From an uncultured Acidobacteriia bacterium (lineage in GTDB: Bacteria > Acidobacteriota > Terriglobia > Bryobacterales > Bryobacteraceae), in NCBI GenBank assembly GCA_903851195.1, contig CAINNJ010000030.1:1-46801 (forward strand): 46,801 nt of DNA. The letters run 5' to 3'. The number at the start of each line of letters is the position of its first letter. The stretch's first letter is position 1. Below the pieces are notes generated by a model. It did no database searches. It was given only the letters and a program-made list of their open reading frames with translations, and was not told the origin of the DNA. The position numbers were made by a program, and so were the translations under genes. Positions 45,316 through 46,801 of this stretch are shown in pieces.

Positions 45316-46665
45316 ATGCGTTTCCCTATCCTCCTCCTGTCGCTCCTCATGTCGCTGCTGGTTCGCGGCGCGCTGGTTCGGGCTGAAGATCCGGTTCGGG
45401 CTGAAGATTTCGACAACGTGATGCAGCAGGGCCGCACCGCACTGGCTGCCGGCAACCTCTTTCTTGCCGCCGCGCGCTTCGAGTCGGCCTGCGGCGATCG
45501 TCTTCCCGGCCAGTATTCCCCGGCCCGGGTCGCGTACTGTCAACACCATCTCGCGACGGTCCGGTCTGGCCTGGGCGACAATGAGGCCTCTCTGCACCTC
45601 TATCTTGCTGCCGTGGAGGCATGGCGAGCCACTGGCGACACCTGCCTTGTCTCTTTCAGCGCCACCCTGATGAACCTGGGCGAACTCTATCGCCGAATGC
45701 ATCGCCCGCAGGAAGCCGAAGACGCCTTCAAACAGGCGGCGGAACGGGCGCTGCGGGCGGAGCCCGAGTCCGGCTTCGTCTTCGCGGAAGTGCTCAGCCG
45801 CCTCGGCGCCATTTACCAGGAGACCAATCGTCTGGATTCCGCGATCGCCGTTCTTACTGAATCGGTGCGCCGCTTCGGCGCGCTCCCACCTGCAATCGCG
45901 GAGGGAGTCCGATCCGAGGAGGCCTTCGCGCGTAATGGTCTCGGCATGGTGCAGCTCGGCCTCGGCCTGCAGCGGGAAGCGGAAGCTAATCTCCGCGGCG
46001 CGGTGTCGCTCGCCACCGCGGTGCTGGGAGAGGACCATGTCGAGACGGCTTCGTACCAGACGAACCTCGCGCTTGCCCTCGTCGTGACGGGCCGTTTCGA
46101 CAGCGCCAACTCGCTTCTTCGTCGCGCCAAACTGACACTCGACAAGCGGGGCGGCGGCACCGGCTCCCAAATGGGCCTCGTGCTCGCGGAACTCAGCGCG
46201 GCCGCCGCGGGTGAAAACAAACCCGGCATGGCCGAAGACTTCGCGCAGCAGGCGCTCGCCGCGCTGCTGCGGCAGAAGGAGCCGAGCCCTGTCGCGATCG
46301 CGCTGGCCCGCGTGAATCTCGCCGACGTTTACCTGCGCGGAGGCCGCCTGGACGACGCGGAAAAACTGCTGCAGGACGCTCTCGCCACCGAACGGCACCT
46401 GGTGCCCGATACCCGCCTGCTCGCCGACGGCATTCGCCGGATGGCGGAACTGCGCGCTCTGCAGCACTCCTGGCGCGAGGCGCAGGATCTGTATCGCGAA
46501 GCGATCGCCATTTACGAACACCGGGTGGGCCCTGCGAACCCGGTGCTCGCTCCCGTGCTGCACGGCTACGCCGAAGCGCTCAAACACGGCGGTGGTTCCA
46601 AGGCGGACATCCGAACGCTGGAAGCGCGCGTCAAAGCGGTCTCCGCCCTGCTTCCCCGCAGCTAG
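45316..46665 (+). CDS. Exported tetratricopeptide-repeat protein
   Basis: 449 residues from ATG 45316 (signal peptide MRFPILLLSLLMSLLVRG); ATG 45301 is an alternative. TPR units run nearly the whole length (RVAYCQHHLATVRSGLGDNE; LMNLGELYRRMHRPQEAEDA; LSRLGAIYQETNRLDSAIAV; GLGMVQLGLGLQREAEANLR; ALARVNLADVYLRGGRLDDA). A scaffold protein of the envelope with unknown partners. An 18-base in-frame duplication (GGTTCGGGCTGAAGAT at 45375 and 45393) repeats VRAED just after the leader. Confidence 0.9.
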   Translation: MRFPILLLSLLMSLLVRGALVRAEDPVRAEDFDNVMQQGRTALAAGNLFLAAARFESACGDRLPGQYSPARVAYCQHHLATVRSGLGDNEASLHLYLAAVEAWRATGDTCLVSFSATLMNLGELYRRMHRPQEAEDAFKQAAERALRAEPESGFVFAEVLSRLGAIYQETNRLDSAIAVLTESVRRFGALPPAIAEGVRSEEAFARNGLGMVQLGLGLQREAEANLRGAVSLATAVLGEDHVETASYQTNLALALVVTGRFDSANSLLRRAKLTLDKRGGGTGSQMGLVLAELSAAAAGENKPGMAEDFAQQALAALLRQKEPSPVAIALARVNLADVYLRGGRLDDAEKLLQDALATERHLVPDTRLLADGIRRMAELRALQHSWREAQDLYREAIAIYEHRVGPANPVLAPVLHGYAEALKHGGGSKADIRTLEARVKAVSALLPRS

Positions 46666-46726
46666 TGTCATGTACGAGAAATGGGTTGCAATAACGGACG
46701 TGACGTGAGAACCTGGGTCTGGATAT
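46666..46726. mobile_element. Probable left end of an IS630-type element
   Basis: About 60 bases between the TPR stop and the transposase start, probably containing the IS end (TGTCATGTACGAGAAATGGG region). The right end is outside the window, so the inverted repeat cannot be confirmed. Confidence 0.4.
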
Positions 46727-46801
46727 ATGGCCAGACCGATTTCAAGGCTCGAATTGAAGCCGGAAGAGCGCGCCGAACTGGAGCGCCGGGTACGCGCGAA
46801 G
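46727..46801 (+). CDS. IS630-family transposase, N-terminus only
   Basis: 25 codons before the window ends: MARPISRLELKPEERAELER then R-V-R-A-K. This is the usual opening of IS630-type transposases (MARPI...L...ER..LE..VR), leading into the helix-turn-helix. The rest is outside the window, so whether it is intact is unknown. Confidence 0.65.
   Translation, partial: MARPISRLELKPEERAELERRVRAK

Overview
The window looks like a chromosomal piece of an Acidobacteriota genome, most likely near Solibacter/Bryobacter. The signs are high GC, a Solibacter-type TIGR03437 domain, many exported (Tat or Sec) oxidoreductases, c-type cytochromes and PQQ propellers, a DUF1080 protein, and a secreted S8 peptidase with a Thr-Val-Trp-Gly repeat tail. 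This placement is inference from gene content; there is no rRNA gene in the window.

Layout. 1-3430: a cut-off conserved gene, then a lower-GC accessory patch with a TIR-like (CAP12/PF10137-type) protein, an unknown Cys-rich protein and a frameshifted tyrosine-integrase remnant. 3565-12666: a serine hydrolase; a tightly overlapped minus-strand copper operon (multicopper oxidase, MbnP-like, MbnH-like); and a divergent cytochrome c / PQQ dehydrogenase pair. 12788-14680: a second low-GC accessory operon of three overlapping genes, built round an AAA+ ATPase that closely resembles Rubisco activase although no Rubisco gene is in view. 15256-23333: carbohydrate genes (DUF1080 hydrolase, sugar isomerase/epimerase, Gfo/Idh/MocA oxidoreductase) whose grouping matches the 3-keto-glycoside route, then a cytochrome/FGE fusion, an ApbE flavin transferase and a dicytochrome-PQQ dehydrogenase.

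23439-27592: a stress and signalling block (YflT-like, BON, Rcp1-like receiver, sensorless histidine kinase, NtrC-type activator). Sequences upstream of the BON and receiver genes fit sigma-54 promoters with exact GG-N10-GC spacing, so the NtrC-type protein may drive them. 27748-37291: phosphatase, GlcD, TlpA, a pterin operon (two PTPS paralogues plus FolE), an enolase-superfamily protein, aldose epimerase and a Sel1-repeat protein. 38218-46665: the repeat-tailed subtilase, a GDPD, a VWA/MoxR-type pair, small exported proteins and a TPR protein. The window ends in the first codons of an IS630-type transposase.

The strongest leads are: (1) the Rubisco-activase-like ATPase operon with a possible HORMA-like partner; (2) two adjacent PTPS paralogues that each lack the part of the catalytic triad the other keeps; (3) the MCO-MbnP-MbnH copper operon with extra domains; and (4) the sigma-54 circuit. 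All calls come from reading the sequence; no database search or structure prediction was run.
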